From an uncultured Neptuniibacter sp. (GTDB lineage: Bacteria; Pseudomonadota; Gammaproteobacteria; Pseudomonadales; Balneatricaceae), in assembly GCF_947498015.1 (NCBI RefSeq), contig NZ_CANMIR010000001.1, forward strand, positions 310,001 through 374,000: a stretch of 64,000 nucleotides of DNA. The letters are read 5' to 3'. Both the position numbers and the translations under genes were made by a program. Below, piece after piece: positions 27,136 to 36,306 of this stretch (positions are counted from its first letter, which is position 1; each line of letters opens with the position of its first letter). Below the pieces are notes generated by a model. It made no database searches. It saw only the letters and a list, made by a program, of their open reading frames with translations, and was not told where the DNA came from.

Positions 27136-27321
27136 GTGAATTACGAAGTTTATGGACCATATATTCCGGTAATAATGCTAATCACGTTTTTGGCCCTGTT
27201 TGCGTGGGTGCTAAACCCCAAGAACAAAGCCAAATACGATGATGCGGCAAATATGCCTCTTCAGGAGCCTGATGAGCCAATCCAGGATGATGAGTCCAAT
27301 AACGGGAGAAAACAAAAATGA
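27136..27321 (+). CDS. ccoQ: cbb3-type oxidase subunit CcoQ
   Basis: CcoQ is a 61-residue single-TM accessory subunit that stabilises the complex. It begins at a GTG codon (27136); the helix VIMLITFLALFAWVL is followed by NPKNKAKYDDAANMPLQEPDE, a typical CcoQ tail. The last codon overlaps ccoP in ATGA, so translation is coupled. Confidence 0.95.
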   Translation: MNYEVYGPYIPVIMLITFLALFAWVLNPKNKAKYDDAANMPLQEPDEPIQDDESNNGRKQK

Positions 27322-28211
27322 GTGCTTTCTGGAGCGCGTGGGTAACGGTAATTACCCTGGCAGTAATTCTTGGTTGTACTTGGCTTCTTCTTGCGACTCG
27401 CAAGAGCCAGCCGCACCAGGATACGACTGAAGAAACACTAGGCCATGAATTTGATGGCATCGAAGAGTATGACAACCCACTTCCAAAATGGTGGTTCCAG
27501 ATGTTCCTGGCAACTGTCATCTTCGGTCTGGTTTATCTTGTTCTTTACCCTGGGCTGGGTAGTTTTAAAGGCCTTCTGGGCTGGACATCTACTAACCAGT
27601 GGGAAGAAGAGATCCGTCATGCTGATGAGGTTTACAAGCCTGTATTCGCTAAATATGCAGCCCTACCTGCTGAAGAGCTAATTAAGCCTGAAAATGAAGG
27701 CGGCCTAAAAATGGGTCAGCGTATGTACGCTAACAACTGCTCTCTTTGTCATGGTACTGCAGCAACGGGTGCACACGGCTTCCCTAACCTAGCAGATAAA
27801 GACTGGTTATACGGCGGTGATCTGGCAACTATCAAGGCTTCTATCACAAATGGTCGTAACGGCGGCATGCCTCCTTGGGGCGCTGTACTAGGAGAAGAAG
27901 GGGTACGTGATGTAACTAACTACGTACTTTCTCTAAGTGGTGCAGAAGCTGACGCTGAAGCATCAGAACGCGGCAAAGGCCAGTTCCAGGCCCTGTGTAC
28001 TGCTTGTCACGGCGCAGATGCTAAAGGCATGGCTGTGCTGGGAGCGCCAAACCTGACAGATGATGTTTGGTTGTATGGTGGCTCTTTCGAAAAAGTAGCT
28101 CACTCAATTCGCAACGGTCGAAACGGTGTAATGCCGGCTCACAAAGACCTTCTAAGCGATGAGAAGATCCACTTGATTGCGGCCTACGTTTATAGCTTGT
28201 CTAACAAGTAA
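27318..28211 (+). CDS. ccoP: cbb3-type oxidase subunit III (dihaem cytochrome c)
   Basis: This 297-residue protein has two N-terminal TM helices (about 6-27 and 60-80), in the two-TM form of CcoP, and two haem c domains with motifs CSLCHG and CTACHG. Ligand Met residues are in NGGMPPWG and NGVMPAH. It takes electrons from soluble cytochromes and delivers them to CcoO. Overlap with ccoQ is four bases. A hairpin terminator follows at 28232. Confidence 0.98.
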   Translation: MSAFWSAWVTVITLAVILGCTWLLLATRKSQPHQDTTEETLGHEFDGIEEYDNPLPKWWFQMFLATVIFGLVYLVLYPGLGSFKGLLGWTSTNQWEEEIRHADEVYKPVFAKYAALPAEELIKPENEGGLKMGQRMYANNCSLCHGTAATGAHGFPNLADKDWLYGGDLATIKASITNGRNGGMPPWGAVLGEEGVRDVTNYVLSLSGAEADAEASERGKGQFQALCTACHGADAKGMAVLGAPNLTDDVWLYGGSFEKVAHSIRNGRNGVMPAHKDLLSDEKIHLIAAYVYSLSNK

Positions 28212-28231
28212 TAAGCAGCCATAAGAAATAA

Positions 28232-28267
28232 AAGGCGATATGATGCAGATCATGTCGCCTTTTTTTG
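28232..28267 (+). terminator. Rho-independent terminator after ccoP
   Basis: AGGCGA-TATGAT, loop GCAG, ATCATG-TCGCCT forms a stem of about 12 bp with one central mismatch. Seven T follow. It separates ccoNOQP from the assembly genes. Confidence 0.9.
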
Positions 28268-28350
28268 TGCAGATCTATTATAATATTCATCTTTGCTAAT
28301 ACACTAAAACGTCTTAGCAAAGCTGATTATCAATTATCACTGGTGAGTAT

Positions 28351-29787
28351 GTGAGCAACAATATGAATCAGATTCCGGTTCAAGATGTCACTCCAAAGAA
28401 AAAGAACACTTCTGAGGAAAATTTCGACCTGTATGCCAAACGCGAGCATATCTACGTAAAAAACTACACTGGCTTCTTTAAAAAATTCCGCCAAGCATCA
28501 AGCTTTATTATGCTATTGATGTTTTTTGGCTTCTCATGGGTTACATGGGATGGCCGCCAAGCGGTTCTGTTTGACCTACCAAACCGACAGTTCCATGTCT
28601 TTGGTATGACATTCTGGCCTCAAGATTTCATGCTGCTCTCCTGGCTGCTGATCATACTTGCCTTCGCCCTATTCTTCTTCACCGTATTCGCTGGGCGGCT
28701 CTGGTGCGGCTACGCCTGCCCCCAATTCGTTTGGACATGGATCTATATCTGGATCGAGAACTTCACCGAAGGTGATCGCAACAAACGAATGAAGATGGAC
28801 AAAACTAAAGGATGGAGCCAGGAGAAGGCAATCCGCAAAGGCACTAAGCACATTCTTTGGATTTTGTTTTCCGTAGCATCCGCGATCGCATTCGTCGGCT
28901 ATTTCACACCCATACGTGAACTTTTAGGCAGCATCGCCTCTTTTGAATTAGGTCCCTGGGAAACCTGGTGGCTAGGCTTCCTCACTGTTGCAACCTACGG
29001 AAATGCAGGCTGGTTACGGGAGCAAGTTTGTATCTACATGTGCCCTTATGCCCGCTTCCAGTCGGTGATGTTCGACCAAGACACTCTCATCATCTCGTAT
29101 GATGAAAAACGCGGAGAGAGTCGTGGCAAACGCAAAAAAGGAAGTGATTACAAAGCAGCAGGCCTTGGGGATTGCATCGATTGTAATGCCTGCGTTCATG
29201 TATGCCCAGTAGGGATCGATATTCGTGACGGCTTACAGTATGAGTGTGTCGCCTGTGGTGCCTGTGTCGATGCCTGTGACGATATGATGGAGCGCGTTGG
29301 CTATGAAAAAGGCCTGGTCCGCTATACCACTGAGCACCAACTGGCTGGTAATAAAACACATATTCTTAGACCTCGCCTTATCGGTTACTTCGCGGTACTG
29401 TGTGCAATGTTTATTGCCTTCAGCTATACCATATACAGCCGAATTCCTTTAGAGGTCGATATATTACGTGATCGTGGTCAACTCTATTCTGAGCTGTCTA
29501 ACGGTCAGATCGAAAACGTTTATACGCTTAAACTAGCAAACAAAGAACAGGTCGATCACCAATACCGCATCTCTGTCAGTGGCGTTGAGGGATTAGAGTA
29601 TCTTGGTGAGGAGATCATCACGATTAAGTCTGGTGAGTTACTGGACCTCCCCATCCGTATTAATGTTCCTGCCAGGTATATTGATAAAGCCAACAACACA
29701 ATATTGTTCAGGGTTCAGGCTGTTGATAACCCAAGCATTTTGATTGAGGAAGAAAATCGCTTTATCGGCCCAGCACCAAAACGCTAG
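28351..29787 (+). CDS. ccoG: cbb3 oxidase assembly ferredoxin-like protein CcoG
   Basis: CcoG is a membrane cupric reductase needed for copper delivery to cbb3 oxidase. The 478-residue protein has several TM helices and the cysteine motifs FAGRLWCGYACPQ and EQVCIYMCPYARFQS. Two 4Fe-4S clusters are carried by CIDCNACVHVCPVGIDI and CVACGACVDACDDMM. The C-terminal periplasmic domain is Ig-like (ISVSGVEGLEYLGEE). The start is GTG at 28351, after GGTGAG at rather short spacing; ATG at 28363 is the alternative. It has a TATAAT at 28279-28284 upstream but no clear -35. Confidence 0.97.
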   Translation: MSNNMNQIPVQDVTPKKKNTSEENFDLYAKREHIYVKNYTGFFKKFRQASSFIMLLMFFGFSWVTWDGRQAVLFDLPNRQFHVFGMTFWPQDFMLLSWLLIILAFALFFFTVFAGRLWCGYACPQFVWTWIYIWIENFTEGDRNKRMKMDKTKGWSQEKAIRKGTKHILWILFSVASAIAFVGYFTPIRELLGSIASFELGPWETWWLGFLTVATYGNAGWLREQVCIYMCPYARFQSVMFDQDTLIISYDEKRGESRGKRKKGSDYKAAGLGDCIDCNACVHVCPVGIDIRDGLQYECVACGACVDACDDMMERVGYEKGLVRYTTEHQLAGNKTHILRPRLIGYFAVLCAMFIAFSYTIYSRIPLEVDILRDRGQLYSELSNGQIENVYTLKLANKEQVDHQYRISVSGVEGLEYLGEEIITIKSGELLDLPIRINVPARYIDKANNTILFRVQAVDNPSILIEEENRFIGPAPKR

Positions 29788-29804
29788 AGCGCTGATGAAT
29801 ATCA

Positions 29805-29836
29805 ATTAAGGCGGTGCATTAATGCTCCACCTTAAT
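29805..29836. repeat. 32-base near-perfect palindrome between ccoG and ccoH
   Basis: ATTAAGGCGGTGCATT is followed directly by AATGCTCCACCTTAAT; the arms differ from perfect complementarity at 2 of 16 positions. There is no T-tract, so it is not a terminator by itself. It precedes a true terminator-like hairpin by 17 bases. Confidence 0.6.
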
Positions 29837-29853
29837 AACAAATAGGTTAGAAT

Positions 29854-29906
29854 AGCTGCCCACCTGAGGTGTATTGAAACGACTTCAGGTATGGCAGCTT
29901 TTTTTT
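29854..29906 (+). terminator. Terminator-like hairpin directly upstream of ccoH
   Basis: AGCTGCC-c-ACCTGA pairs with TCAGGT-at-GGCAGCT around a 17-base loop and is followed by eight T. It ends 15 bases before the ccoH start codon, so it could end the ccoG transcript or attenuate ccoH expression. Confidence 0.75.
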
Positions 29907-29921
29907 GGGTATCGATTTCAC

Positions 29922-30440
29922 ATGAATACAAGTAATAAAACACCACCGGGTCCATGGTATAAACAGCCCTGGCTCTGGTTCATTCTGGCGCCACTGATTG
30001 CAGTTGTTATCTACGGCACATTCTTTCTTTATCTTTCCATTGTGACTCATGATGGCATTGTTAAAGATGATATGTATAAAGTTGCTCGCGGGCATTTCGT
30101 AGATACCAGTCGGGCAGAAGCTGCACGAGAGCTTGGGATAACTGGCCAATTGAGACTAGATAATCTTACAGGGGATCTTTCTCTCAATTTCATCTCTGGT
30201 CAGAGTGAGCGTCCTGAGTTTCTAAACCTCAGTATTATCCATCCAACTCATCAACAGTATGACCAGAACATCACGCTTAAGCAGGTTCCTGGCAGTAACG
30301 CATACCTTGGCAGTCTACAAACATCATTGAAAGGTAAGCGCTACCTTATTCTTGAAGATGACACTAAGGCATGGAGACTTCGTGCTGAGATTCTTCCTCC
30401 CTATGATCAGAATGATGTTGAGTTGCTTCCTGCTAATTGA
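29922..30440 (+). CDS. ccoH: FixH/CcoH-type cbb3 assembly protein
   Basis: This 172-residue protein with one N-terminal TM helix (PWLWFILAPLIAVVIYGTFFLYL) has a periplasmic domain (VKDDMYKVARGHFVDTSRAEAARELGI ...) of the FixH family. It is required for assembly and stability of cbb3 oxidase. The start is MNTSNKTPPGPWYKQPW at 29922; sixteen upstream codons are open but lie inside the terminator hairpin and do not resemble FixH. ccoI follows after three bases. Confidence 0.93.
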   Translation: MNTSNKTPPGPWYKQPWLWFILAPLIAVVIYGTFFLYLSIVTHDGIVKDDMYKVARGHFVDTSRAEAARELGITGQLRLDNLTGDLSLNFISGQSERPEFLNLSIIHPTHQQYDQNITLKQVPGSNAYLGSLQTSLKGKRYLILEDDTKAWRLRAEILPPYDQNDVELLPAN

Positions 30441-30443
30441 TCT

Positions 30444-32948
30444 ATGACGGACCATACACCAACATCGCCTCAGCAGCCCGATTGCTTTCATTGCGGGCTG
30501 CCCGTTCCACCACAGAGTAGTTACACGACTATTATTGATGGTGAAACACGTGACATGTGCTGCCCTGGCTGCCTTGCTGTGGCAAATACGATTGTTGGCA
30601 GTGGTCTAGATACCTACTACAAACATCGTACCGAAACCGCTGACTCTCCAGAAATACGCTCACAAGAGCTGCCTGATCAGCTCCTACAAGAGCTCGCTCT
30701 TTATGATGAAGAGAGTGTTCAGGCCAGTTTTGTAACCCAATGTGACGAATATGCAGAAGCTACTCTCGTCATTGAAGGGATTACATGCGCCGCCTGTGTC
30801 TGGTTATTAGAAAATCATATCAGAGCGATCCCAGGGGTAGAAAAAGCCAGCGTAAATCTGACAAATCACAGAGCGAAAATAACCTGGCTACGTTCCGACA
30901 CACAATTGAGTGTCTTACTATCTGAAATATACCGTATAGGCTATCAAGCCCACCCCTACCATCCTGATAAAGAAGAACAACTTCTTGAGTTAGAGCAAAA
31001 ACGGGCTACACGCAGGCTGGGCATTGCCGGCATAGGCATGATGCAAACAATGATGATGGCTGTCGCACTCTATGGCGGTGCTCTTCAGGGTATAGATAAT
31101 AAATACGTAACGTTCATCCGCTGGGCCAGTCTTGTTATCGCATCACCCGTTGTTATTTATGCTGCCCGTCCATTTTTTATTGCAGCCCTTAGAGATCTGA
31201 AAACACGACACCTCACGATGGATGTACCTGTCTCATTAGCTATCGGTGGAGCCTATTTGGCCAGCGTTTGGGCAACGGTTACAGACACTGGGGAGGTCTA
31301 TTTCGATTCTGTAACGATGTTTACATTCTTCCTCCTCATCGGCCGTTTTTTGGAGATGAAGGCCCGACATCGTAGTGGCCGCGCGGGCAACTCACTTTTG
31401 AATTTACTCCCGGCAAGCGCACTCCGACTCTGTGGCGACGAAGAACAACTTGTACCTGTCAATGAACTTAAAATTGGCGATATTGTTATTGTCAAACCCG
31501 GCCATACTATTCCTGCCGATGCCACTATCCTCAGCGGCAGCAGTTCCGTAGATGAATCGGCACTGACAGGCGAATATCTCCCTATAAGAAAGCAGACTGG
31601 CGACGGCGTAGTCGGCGGCACAATCAATGTTGAAAACCCTCTCACTCTTGAGATCTCTAAAGTTGGTAGTGAGACCCAACTGTCAGCAATCGTAAGATTG
31701 CTTGAACGTGCCCAAGAGGATAAACCGCAGGTCGCAAAAATTGCCGATAAGGTAGCCAGTTATTTTGTTGCTGCTGTTCTGCTCACTGCAACCATTGTCG
31801 GTTTTAGCTGGTGGTTAGTTGCTCCCGATAAAGCATTTTGGATAACTTTATCCGTATTGGTGGTCACCTGTCCTTGTGCACTGTCCCTAGCCACACCTAC
31901 AGCCCTCACCGCTGCAACAGGAACCTTACGACAAAATGGGTTACTCATCACACGAGGGCACGTTCTTGAAAGCCTCGCCACAGCGACTCATATTGTCTTC
32001 GACAAAACGGGGACTCTCACCGAGGGGAATCTGACACTACAGGAAGTTCTCCCTTTCGCTGACCTGGATAAAAATCACTGTACACAAATAGCTGCAGCGA
32101 TAGAGAGACACAGCGAGCACCCAATCGCAAAGGCCTTCCATGAACAGTCACACCTACTGACAGCTACCGATATCAAAAACAAACTGGGACAGGGGCTTGA
32201 AGGTAAGATCGAAAACGAACTCTATCGTATAGGAAAGCCTGAATACGCCATAGAGATTTCAAATGCTAAGCTACCAGCACTTCCTGAAACCAGCGGACAA
32301 TGGCTACTCCTCTGCTGCTCTTCTGGCCCACTCGCCTGGTTCCGCCTGAATGACCAGGTACGCCCTGAAGCTCAACTTGCTATCCGTGAGCTTCAATCGC
32401 AAGGCCTAATATGTGAAATGCTGACCGGTGATAATTCTTCAGCCGTATCCGAAGTCGCAGAATTTCTGGGTATCAATTCAACTATTGCCGGCGTATCTCC
32501 AGCGGAAAAGCTTGAGCATGTGAAAAAGCTGCAGTCTGAAGGAGCTCAAGTTGTTATGGTGGGTGACGGAATCAACGACATTCCGGTACTCGCAGGGGCT
32601 CAGACCTCTATTGCCATGGGCGGTGCCACTGATCTGGCTAAAACCAATGCTGACGGCGTACTCATCAGTCAGGACCTGCTGCGATTGGTTGATGGTATTC
32701 AGCTTTCCCGCAAAACCAAAGGCATCATTCGGCAAAACCTAATTTGGTCACTCTGTTATAACTTGATGGCTCTACCACTGGCCGCTTTTGGCTTTATTGC
32801 ACCTTACATGGCAGCACTGGGCATGTCAGCAAGTTCGCTGGTAGTGGTCGGAAACGCCATGCGCCTGAACCGACTAAAGCAAATTCGGCATAAACAATTG
32901 TCCCCAGTCAAACCTGAAGCGGAAGCTAAAGCTAACCTAGCCTCTTAA
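30444..32948 (+). CDS. ccoI: Copper-transporting P1B-type ATPase for cbb3 assembly
   Basis: This 834-residue ATPase supplies copper for CcoN by export to the periplasm (CopA2/FixI class). The N-terminus has a cysteine cluster (CFHCGLPVP ... [10 protein letters not shown]) and one HMA domain with [11 protein letters not shown]. The transmembrane metal site is CPC in [12 protein letters not shown], the phosphorylation site [11 protein letters not shown], the hinge [12 protein letters not shown], and HP in [10 protein letters not shown]. The N-terminal extra cysteine domain is typical of the FixI branch as opposed to housekeeping CopA. It lies between ccoH and ccoS. Confidence 0.97.
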   Translation: MTDHTPTSPQQPDCFHCGLPVPPQSSYTTIIDGETRDMCCPGCLAVANTIVGSGLDTYYKHRTETADSPEIRSQELPDQLLQELALYDEESVQASFVTQCDEYAEATLVIEGITCAACVWLLENHIRAIPGVEKASVNLTNHRAKITWLRSDTQLSVLLSEIYRIGYQAHPYHPDKEEQLLELEQKRATRRLGIAGIGMMQTMMMAVALYGGALQGIDNKYVTFIRWASLVIASPVVIYAARPFFIAALRDLKTRHLTMDVPVSLAIGGAYLASVWATVTDTGEVYFDSVTMFTFFLLIGRFLEMKARHRSGRAGNSLLNLLPASALRLCGDEEQLVPVNELKIGDIVIVKPGHTIPADATILSGSSSVDESALTGEYLPIRKQTGDGVVGGTINVENPLTLEISKVGSETQLSAIVRLLERAQEDKPQVAKIADKVASYFVAAVLLTATIVGFSWWLVAPDKAFWITLSVLVVTCPCALSLATPTALTAATGTLRQNGLLITRGHVLESLATATHIVFDKTGTLTEGNLTLQEVLPFADLDKNHCTQIAAAIERHSEHPIAKAFHEQSHLLTATDIKNKLGQGLEGKIENELYRIGKPEYAIEISNAKLPALPETSGQWLLLCCSSGPLAWFRLNDQVRPEAQLAIRELQSQGLICEMLTGDNSSAVSEVAEFLGINSTIAGVSPAEKLEHVKKLQSEGAQVVMVGDGINDIPVLAGAQTSIAMGGATDLAKTNADGVLISQDLLRLVDGIQLSRKTKGIIRQNLIWSLCYNLMALPLAAFGFIAPYMAALGMSASSLVVVGNAMRLNRLKQIRHKQLSPVKPEAEAKANLAS

Positions 32949-32995
32949 AATCAGGTAGAATTGCCCCACCATTACTAACGAGTTGTTTCATTCCA

Positions 32996-33190
32996 ATGGA
33001 TATCATATTCCTACTTATACCTATCGCTATTATTCTGGCCGGTTGTGGGGTGTGGGCTTTTTTCTGGAGCGTTAATAGCGGTCAGTATGATGATCTGGAA
33101 AGTCCCGCCCACAGTATTCTGTACGATGATGACGAAGATCTTATTCCAGATGATGCTAAGGTAAAGCAGAAACAAAAAGAGAATGACTGA
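32996..33190 (+). CDS. ccoS: cbb3 oxidase maturation protein CcoS
   Basis: This 64-residue single-TM protein begins MDIIFLLIPIAIILAGCGVWAFFWS, followed by NSGQYDDLESPAHSILYDDDED, the standard CcoS signature. CcoS is needed to insert redox cofactors into the oxidase. It overlaps the following gene by eight bases. Confidence 0.95.
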   Translation: MDIIFLLIPIAIILAGCGVWAFFWSVNSGQYDDLESPAHSILYDDDEDLIPDDAKVKQKQKEND

Positions 33191-33857
33191 AACTCTGGCC
33201 CTTCCGACAGCTTTTTTTCTTGGATTGCTCGGTGGCACACACTGTTTGGGTATGTGCGGCGGCATTGCTGCTACCGTTTCACTGGGACACAGCAACAACC
33301 AAAAGCTAGGATTCCTGCTAAGTTACAATTCGGGAAGAATCCTGAGTTACGGTATTGCCGGGGCTGCTATCGGCAGCCTTAGCTGGTTAATAGAACATCA
33401 AACAGCCCAAATCGTCTTACGTACTTTTGCGGGTATCATGTTAATTTTTATGGGCCTCTACATTGCGCAATTGTGGCAAGTTCTAACTCACGTTGAGCAA
33501 GTTGGTGGCGTTTTGTGGAAACGTATCAGCCCCGTTGCCAGCAGACTTTTACCGGTAAAAAACTATTCTCAAGCCTTATTGCTAGGCTTACTCTGGGGCT
33601 GGCTACCCTGCGGGCTGGTATACAGCACGCTAATCTGGTCATCCGCTGCATCTGATTGGCTTTTAAGTGCTGAGCTAATGATCGCGTTTGGGTTGGGTAC
33701 CCTACCCACAATGCTACTCACCGGAGTGCTTGCTCAGCAGGTCAAACAGATTTTGCAGAAACAACTAACTAAACATCTTTCTGGCGGTATTATTATCCTT
33801 ATGGGTATTTATACCATCCCATGGCAGGGAATATTCAGCCAGTCATTCGGTCTATAG
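33183..33857 (+). CDS. TauE/SafE-like membrane protein of the cco cluster (DsbD-like fold)
   Basis: This 224-residue protein has about six membrane helices. GLLGGTHCLGMCGGIAATVSLG at the N-terminus and GWLPCGLVYSTLIWSSA in the second half are the conserved cysteine- and proline-bearing halves of the sulfite exporter TauE/SafE-like (DUF COG2836) family that follows ccoS in many gammaproteobacteria. The HCLGMCGG and LPCG motifs suggest a metal or thiol role in copper handling; that is inference from context. It overlaps ccoS by eight bases and precedes hemN by 31 bases. Confidence 0.9.
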   Translation: MTETLALPTAFFLGLLGGTHCLGMCGGIAATVSLGHSNNQKLGFLLSYNSGRILSYGIAGAAIGSLSWLIEHQTAQIVLRTFAGIMLIFMGLYIAQLWQVLTHVEQVGGVLWKRISPVASRLLPVKNYSQALLLGLLWGWLPCGLVYSTLIWSSAASDWLLSAELMIAFGLGTLPTMLLTGVLAQQVKQILQKQLTKHLSGGIIILMGIYTIPWQGIFSQSFGL

Positions 33858-33888
33858 ATCAGGGATAGACCTGATTTAACAGAGGTAA

Positions 33889-35283
33889 ATGTTCGTGGAT
33901 AACAATCTGATAAAATGGGATTTAGATCTGATTAAGCGGTATGATCTATCTGGGCCTCGTTACACCTCCTACCCTACCGCCGTTCAGTTTGATCCGGAAC
34001 TTTCAGCAGATGATCTGGTAACTAAAGGGCAGACCACTGCCGACCTGAATGCGCCTCTATCGCTCTATGTCCACATCCCTTTTTGTGCACACGTCTGCTA
34101 CTACTGTGCTTGTAATAAAGTCATCACTCGTAACCGTAAGAAAGCACAACCCTACCTGGATACGCTCTATAAAGAGATGGCTCAGTTGTCACAATGGTAC
34201 AGTAATGACCGGACCGTTACCCAACTGCACTGGGGGGGAGGCACGCCAACTTTCATCAGTCATGAGCAGATGGTTGAACTGATGGCGCAAATGCGTAAAA
34301 ACTTTAAACTTCTTGATGATGATTCTGGTGATTACTCCATTGAGATCGACCCACGTGAAGCATCTATTGAGACTATAAAGGTTCTGCGCGAGATAGGCTT
34401 CAACCGTATCAGCCTTGGTTTACAGGATATAGACCCAAAGGTTCAGGAAGCTGTAAATCGGGTACAGTCTGTTGAACAAACCTCTGCGATTCTTGAAGAA
34501 GCTCGCCGTTTAGGTTTTCGTTCATTAAATCTTGATCTCATCTACGGACTTCCATACCAGACACTAGACGGCTTTAATGCGACACTGGATAAAGTTATCG
34601 AAATGGATCCGGATCGCCTCTCCGTATTTAACTATGCACATCTGCCTGATCGATTCCGCCCACAACGCCACATCCAGGAAGAGACTCTGCCTAGCCCGGA
34701 AACGAAGCTGGCTATACTGGAATCGACTATCAACAAGCTGCTTAAAGCGGGCTATGTTTATATAGGAATGGATCACTTTGCCAAACCCGATGATGAGTTA
34801 GCTATTGCTCAGAGAACGGGAAATCTACATCGCAACTTTCAGGGTTATACCACCCACTCTGAATGCGATCTGGTAGCGATGGGCGTTTCAGCCATTAGCC
34901 AGATTGGATCTGTATATTACCAGAATGAGCATGAAATACAGGCTTACTCAGGTGCGGTAGAAACATCTGATCGTGCAATAAAACGTGGTGTTGCACTCAC
35001 TCAGGACGACATCATACGCAGGCATGTTATTACTCAGCTGATCTGCCACTTTGAACTTGAAAAGCACCCGGTAGAAAAACTTTATGGTATAAACTTCGAT
35101 GAGTACTTTGCTGATGCCCAACGTGAACTCAGCGCTTTCACTCAAGATGGTCTGATTGCCATGGATAAAAACAAGATCACAGTATCTCCAGCAGGACGCC
35201 TTCTGATACGGCGTATCTGTATGGCATTCGATGCATATATACCAAAAGATCAGAGCTCTCAGCGCTTCTCCAGGATTATTTAA
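33889..35283 (+). CDS. hemN: Oxygen-independent coproporphyrinogen III oxidase
   Basis: HemN is a radical SAM enzyme that converts coproporphyrinogen III to protoporphyrinogen IX without oxygen, so haem for the oxidase can be made under low oxygen. The 464-residue protein has the cluster motif in HIPFCAHVCYYCACNKVI (CxxxCxxC plus C). The N-terminal KYDLSGPRYTSYPTA-like block is present as KRYDLSGPRYTSYPTAVQF. The GGGTP motif (HWGGGTPTF), RISLGLQD and LNLDLIYGLP follow. The length equals true HemN rather than the shorter HemW. It precedes the FNR-type regulator, a conserved order. Confidence 0.97.
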   Translation: MFVDNNLIKWDLDLIKRYDLSGPRYTSYPTAVQFDPELSADDLVTKGQTTADLNAPLSLYVHIPFCAHVCYYCACNKVITRNRKKAQPYLDTLYKEMAQLSQWYSNDRTVTQLHWGGGTPTFISHEQMVELMAQMRKNFKLLDDDSGDYSIEIDPREASIETIKVLREIGFNRISLGLQDIDPKVQEAVNRVQSVEQTSAILEEARRLGFRSLNLDLIYGLPYQTLDGFNATLDKVIEMDPDRLSVFNYAHLPDRFRPQRHIQEETLPSPETKLAILESTINKLLKAGYVYIGMDHFAKPDDELAIAQRTGNLHRNFQGYTTHSECDLVAMGVSAISQIGSVYYQNEHEIQAYSGAVETSDRAIKRGVALTQDDIIRRHVITQLICHFELEKHPVEKLYGINFDEYFADAQRELSAFTQDGLIAMDKNKITVSPAGRLLIRRICMAFDAYIPKDQSSQRFSRII

Positions 35284-35284
35284 C

Positions 35285-35332
35285 TTTCCGAATTTAAGGA
35301 AATATTACATAATCGAGTAGTAGCCACTCGAT
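35285..35332 (+). promoter_or_regulatory. Two inverted repeats in the anr/fnr leader
   Basis: TTTCC-gaatttaa-GGAAA (about 35285-35302) and ATCGAGT-agtagcc-ACTCGAT (35312-35332) lie back to back in the 71 bases between hemN and the regulator gene. Neither is followed by a T-run. They could be operators or a weak stop for hemN; role unknown. Confidence 0.35.
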
Positions 35333-35354
35333 CTAACCACAACAGGATTTAACT

Positions 35355-36149
35355 ATGGGTGATAACAAGGCAACTGAAGGGAAACTACGCAGTTTACAGC
35401 AAGTGAGCTGTAATACATGTAGCCTTAGCTCGCTATGCCTGCCGGTTTCTCTCAACATGACTGAGATGGAGCGCCTCGATAATATAATCGAAAAAAGTCG
35501 CCCATTAAAAAAAGGTGAGCACCTTTTCCATCAGGGAACCCCGTTTGCAAGTGTTTATGCGATTCGTGCAGGCACCGTCAAAACCTATACGATTACCAAT
35601 GAGGGTGAAGAGCAGATTACCGGCTTTTACTTCCCTGGTGAATTGGTGGGTATGAGCGGATTTGATAATAACGAGTACCCTGTTTCCGCCAAAATCCTCG
35701 AAACCACTACGGTATGTGAGATCCCTTTTGAGCGTCTGGATGAGCTTTCTGGTCAGTTACCTGAACTTCGCCGCCAGCTGCTTAGAACAATGAGTAAAGA
35801 GATCAGGGAAGAACAGCAGATGATGCTACTTCTCTCTAAGAAGAATGCTGAAGAGCGTGTAGCAACATTCCTGATCAAGCTATCTCAGCGATTCAAAGTT
35901 CGCGGTTATTCCGAAACCAGTTTCCGTCTTTCTATGTCCAGAAATGAGATCGGTAACTACCTTGGACTAGCGGTAGAAACTGTCAGTCGAATATTTACCC
36001 GCTTCCAGAAGTCGAACCTTCTGCAAGTAGAGGGGAAAGAGGTCCACATTGAGGACCTTGATAAGTTATATGAACTATCGGGTGAATGCCCTGCTGTTGA
36101 AGATACAGAGCAGATCACTGCCCAGTGCGGTAAAGGCAGCTGCTCATAA
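35355..36149 (+). CDS. anr: FNR/ANR-type oxygen-sensing transcription regulator
   Basis: This 264-residue CRP/FNR family protein senses oxygen through a 4Fe-4S cluster. Cluster cysteines are in [15 protein letters not shown] (three Cys near residues 20-29) and a fourth in TTTVCEIPF. The cyclic-nucleotide-like beta barrel is followed by a helix-turn-helix. The recognition helix contains E-x-x-S-R ([12 protein letters not shown]), the FNR-specific pattern that reads TTGAT half-sites. This fits the perfect box upstream of ccoN. Symbol anr is used by synteny with pseudomonads; fnr is equally valid. Confidence 0.95.
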   Translation: MGDNKATEGKLRSLQQVSCNTCSLSSLCLPVSLNMTEMERLDNIIEKSRPLKKGEHLFHQGTPFASVYAIRAGTVKTYTITNEGEEQITGFYFPGELVGMSGFDNNEYPVSAKILETTTVCEIPFERLDELSGQLPELRRQLLRTMSKEIREEQQMMLLLSKKNAEERVATFLIKLSQRFKVRGYSETSFRLSMSRNEIGNYLGLAVETVSRIFTRFQKSNLLQVEGKEVHIEDLDKLYELSGECPAVEDTEQITAQCGKGSCS

Positions 36150-36164
36150 TCACACCCATAAAAA

Positions 36165-36192
36165 AGCACCGGTAATTTCATTACCGGTGCTT
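36165..36192. terminator. Hairpin after anr/fnr, stronger in minus orientation
   Basis: GCACCGGTAA / TTACCGGTGC forms a perfect 10-bp stem around a short loop. On the plus strand it is followed only by TTGCTAGTT; on the minus strand it is followed by six T. It may end anr transcription weakly and block antisense transcription from the apt side. Confidence 0.65.
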
Positions 36193-36268
36193 GCTAGTTG
36201 CACAGTAAGTAGCCATCTCAATGTGTAACCCAACCCCATAATTAGAACGTCTGTTCCAAATCAAATCA

Positions 36269-36282
36269 TTGAGCTAAGTCAA
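36269..36282. promoter_or_regulatory. Imperfect FNR-like box before apt
   Basis: TTGAG-CTAA-GTCAA matches the FNR/ANR consensus at 8 of 10 positions and lies about 31 bases before the apt ATG. This is too close for classical activation. It may be a repressor site or chance. Confidence 0.25.
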
Positions 36283-36306
36283 ATCGTAGCTTTTAAGGAG
36301 ATCTCC

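Noticed and set aside
28279-28284. TATAAT before ccoG as a full promoter
   Set aside because: There is no acceptable -35 hexamer at 16-18 bases; the stretch upstream is the ccoP terminator.
29090-29359. Histidine-rich minus-strand frame
   Set aside because: It is antisense to the ferredoxin-type cysteine clusters of ccoG; the His repeats are the reverse reading of the Gly/Asp/Cys/Val codons there.
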